DNA from: Candidatus Krumholzibacteriia bacterium
GTDB lineage: Bacteria; Krumholzibacteriota; Krumholzibacteriia; JAJRXK01
Direction: 5' to 3'
NCBI GenBank assembly: GCA_029932915.1
Contig: JAOZPE010000028.1
Coordinates: forward strand, 1 to 34,836
DNA: 34,836 nt
Below, piece by piece: positions 34,435-34,836 of this stretch. Position 1 is the first letter of the stretch. The number at the start of each line of letters is the position of its first letter. A program made the translations under genes and the position numbers. The notes beneath the pieces are model-generated. The model saw only the letters and a list, made by a program, of their open reading frames with translations. It was not told where the DNA came from and did not search any database.

Positions 34435-34836
34435 CTAACGACTCTTCCCTTCGAGCGCGTCCTTCTCCAGGCGGAGGAGGGCTTTCTTGCGCCACAGTCC
34501 AGCGCCGTATCCCACCAGTTTGCCGTTGGATCCGATGACCCGGTGACAGGGAACGATGACCGTGACCGGGTTGTTGTGGTTGGCCATGCCCACTGCCCGG
34601 GCCGAGTGGGGCACGTCGATGCGTCGGGCGATCTCTCCGTAGCTGGCTGTCTTGCCGTAGGGAATGCGTGTGAGTTGCTTCCAGACCTTCTTCTGGAAGG
34701 GCGTTCCCCGCAGGTCGAGGGGCATCTCCAGGTCGGAGGGACCGACGGGCTCACCTGCGAAGTAGCGCTCGAGCCAACGGCGGACGGGAGTGAGACGGTG
34801 GTGGGAGGAGCGCAGGATGATGCCTTCGGTGCCCGA
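34435..34836 (-). CDS. Methylated-DNA--protein-cysteine methyltransferase, C-terminal part (runs off right edge)
   Basis: The minus-strand frame is open to the last base, giving 133 codons of the C-terminal end; the true start lies outside. An internal ATG at 34725 is not the likely start because the upstream sequence (LERYFAGEPVGPSDLEMPLD) fits the family. FQKKVWKQLTRIPYGKTASYGEIAR, the arginine-finger helix SARAVGMANHNNP, the active-site VPCHRVIGSNGKLVGYGAGL and the closing RKKALLRLEKD match Ogt/MGMT. The protein removes O6-alkyl groups from guanine onto its own Cys, a one-time repair. Confidence 0.94.
   Translation of the reverse strand, partial: SGTEGIILRSSHHRLTPVRRWLERYFAGEPVGPSDLEMPLDLRGTPFQKKVWKQLTRIPYGKTASYGEIARRIDVPHSARAVGMANHNNPVTVIVPCHRVIGSNGKLVGYGAGLWRKKALLRLEKDALEGKSR

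Noticed and set aside
32328-34754. 808-codon minus-strand frame opposite the last antiporter subunit
   Set aside because: The plus strand encodes a conserved multi-helix membrane protein. The reverse frame is His/Gln/Arg-rich without structure.

Overview
The window is high-GC bacterial chromosome with dense coding, no phage or transposon genes and no CRISPR array. The host is probably an uncultured FCB-group lineage of the Krumholzibacteriota/Eisenbacteria/Gemmatimonadota kind. This is inference from several traits: a secreted M6 protease ending in an NPFNPST-type FlgD-like/sorting domain, an EF-G of the mitochondrial-like (spdEFG1) type, the futalosine menaquinone enzyme MqnE, a SUF system with SufU and SufT, and many Ala/Glu/Ser-rich linkers.

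Left part (1-10150). A 5' fragment of glnS points left, and a tRNA-Glu(CTC) with a clear promoter and hairpin points right. A one-TM protein of unknown function (1385-2320) follows. A leftward group then runs, in transcription order, ferredoxin, peptide deformylase, MqnE, a lipoprotein M48 protease, EF-G and a KaiC/RecA-like P-loop ATPase. A thioredoxin-fold lipoprotein is divergent from the ferredoxin.

Centre (10350-17600). A complete Fe-S assembly operon: an Rrf2-family regulator with its own palindromic operator over the -35 box, then sufC, sufB, sufD, a Rieske ferredoxin, sufS, sufU and sufT. Most junctions overlap or nearly abut. The operon is followed by an 11-copy, 14-bp tandem array.

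Right-centre (17700-25730). A CcmH-like protein with an altered cysteine motif converges on a family-5 uracil-DNA glycosylase. A large secreted M6 metalloprotease/beta-helix protein, a PolX-type DNA polymerase with a PHP domain, and a lipoprotein follow.

Right (25950-34319). A ten-gene, translationally coupled Mrp-type cation/proton antiporter operon has the subunit order of the antiporter half of archaeal Mbh hydrogenase (E-F-G-MbhD-MbhE-B-C-D). It adds two further antiporter-like subunits and a small two-TM protein, and no hydrogenase genes. A 26-codon ORF bridges mrpF and mrpG. The window ends in a truncated ogt-type methyltransferase on the minus strand.

A theme across the window is minisatellite DNA. 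At least nine short tandem arrays (14 to 60 bp units) occur, about half between genes and half in frame inside conserved genes (sufD, sufT, polX). I found no clearly new defence or mobile system. The most unusual items are the antiporter operon, the in-frame minisatellites and several candidate regulatory sites.
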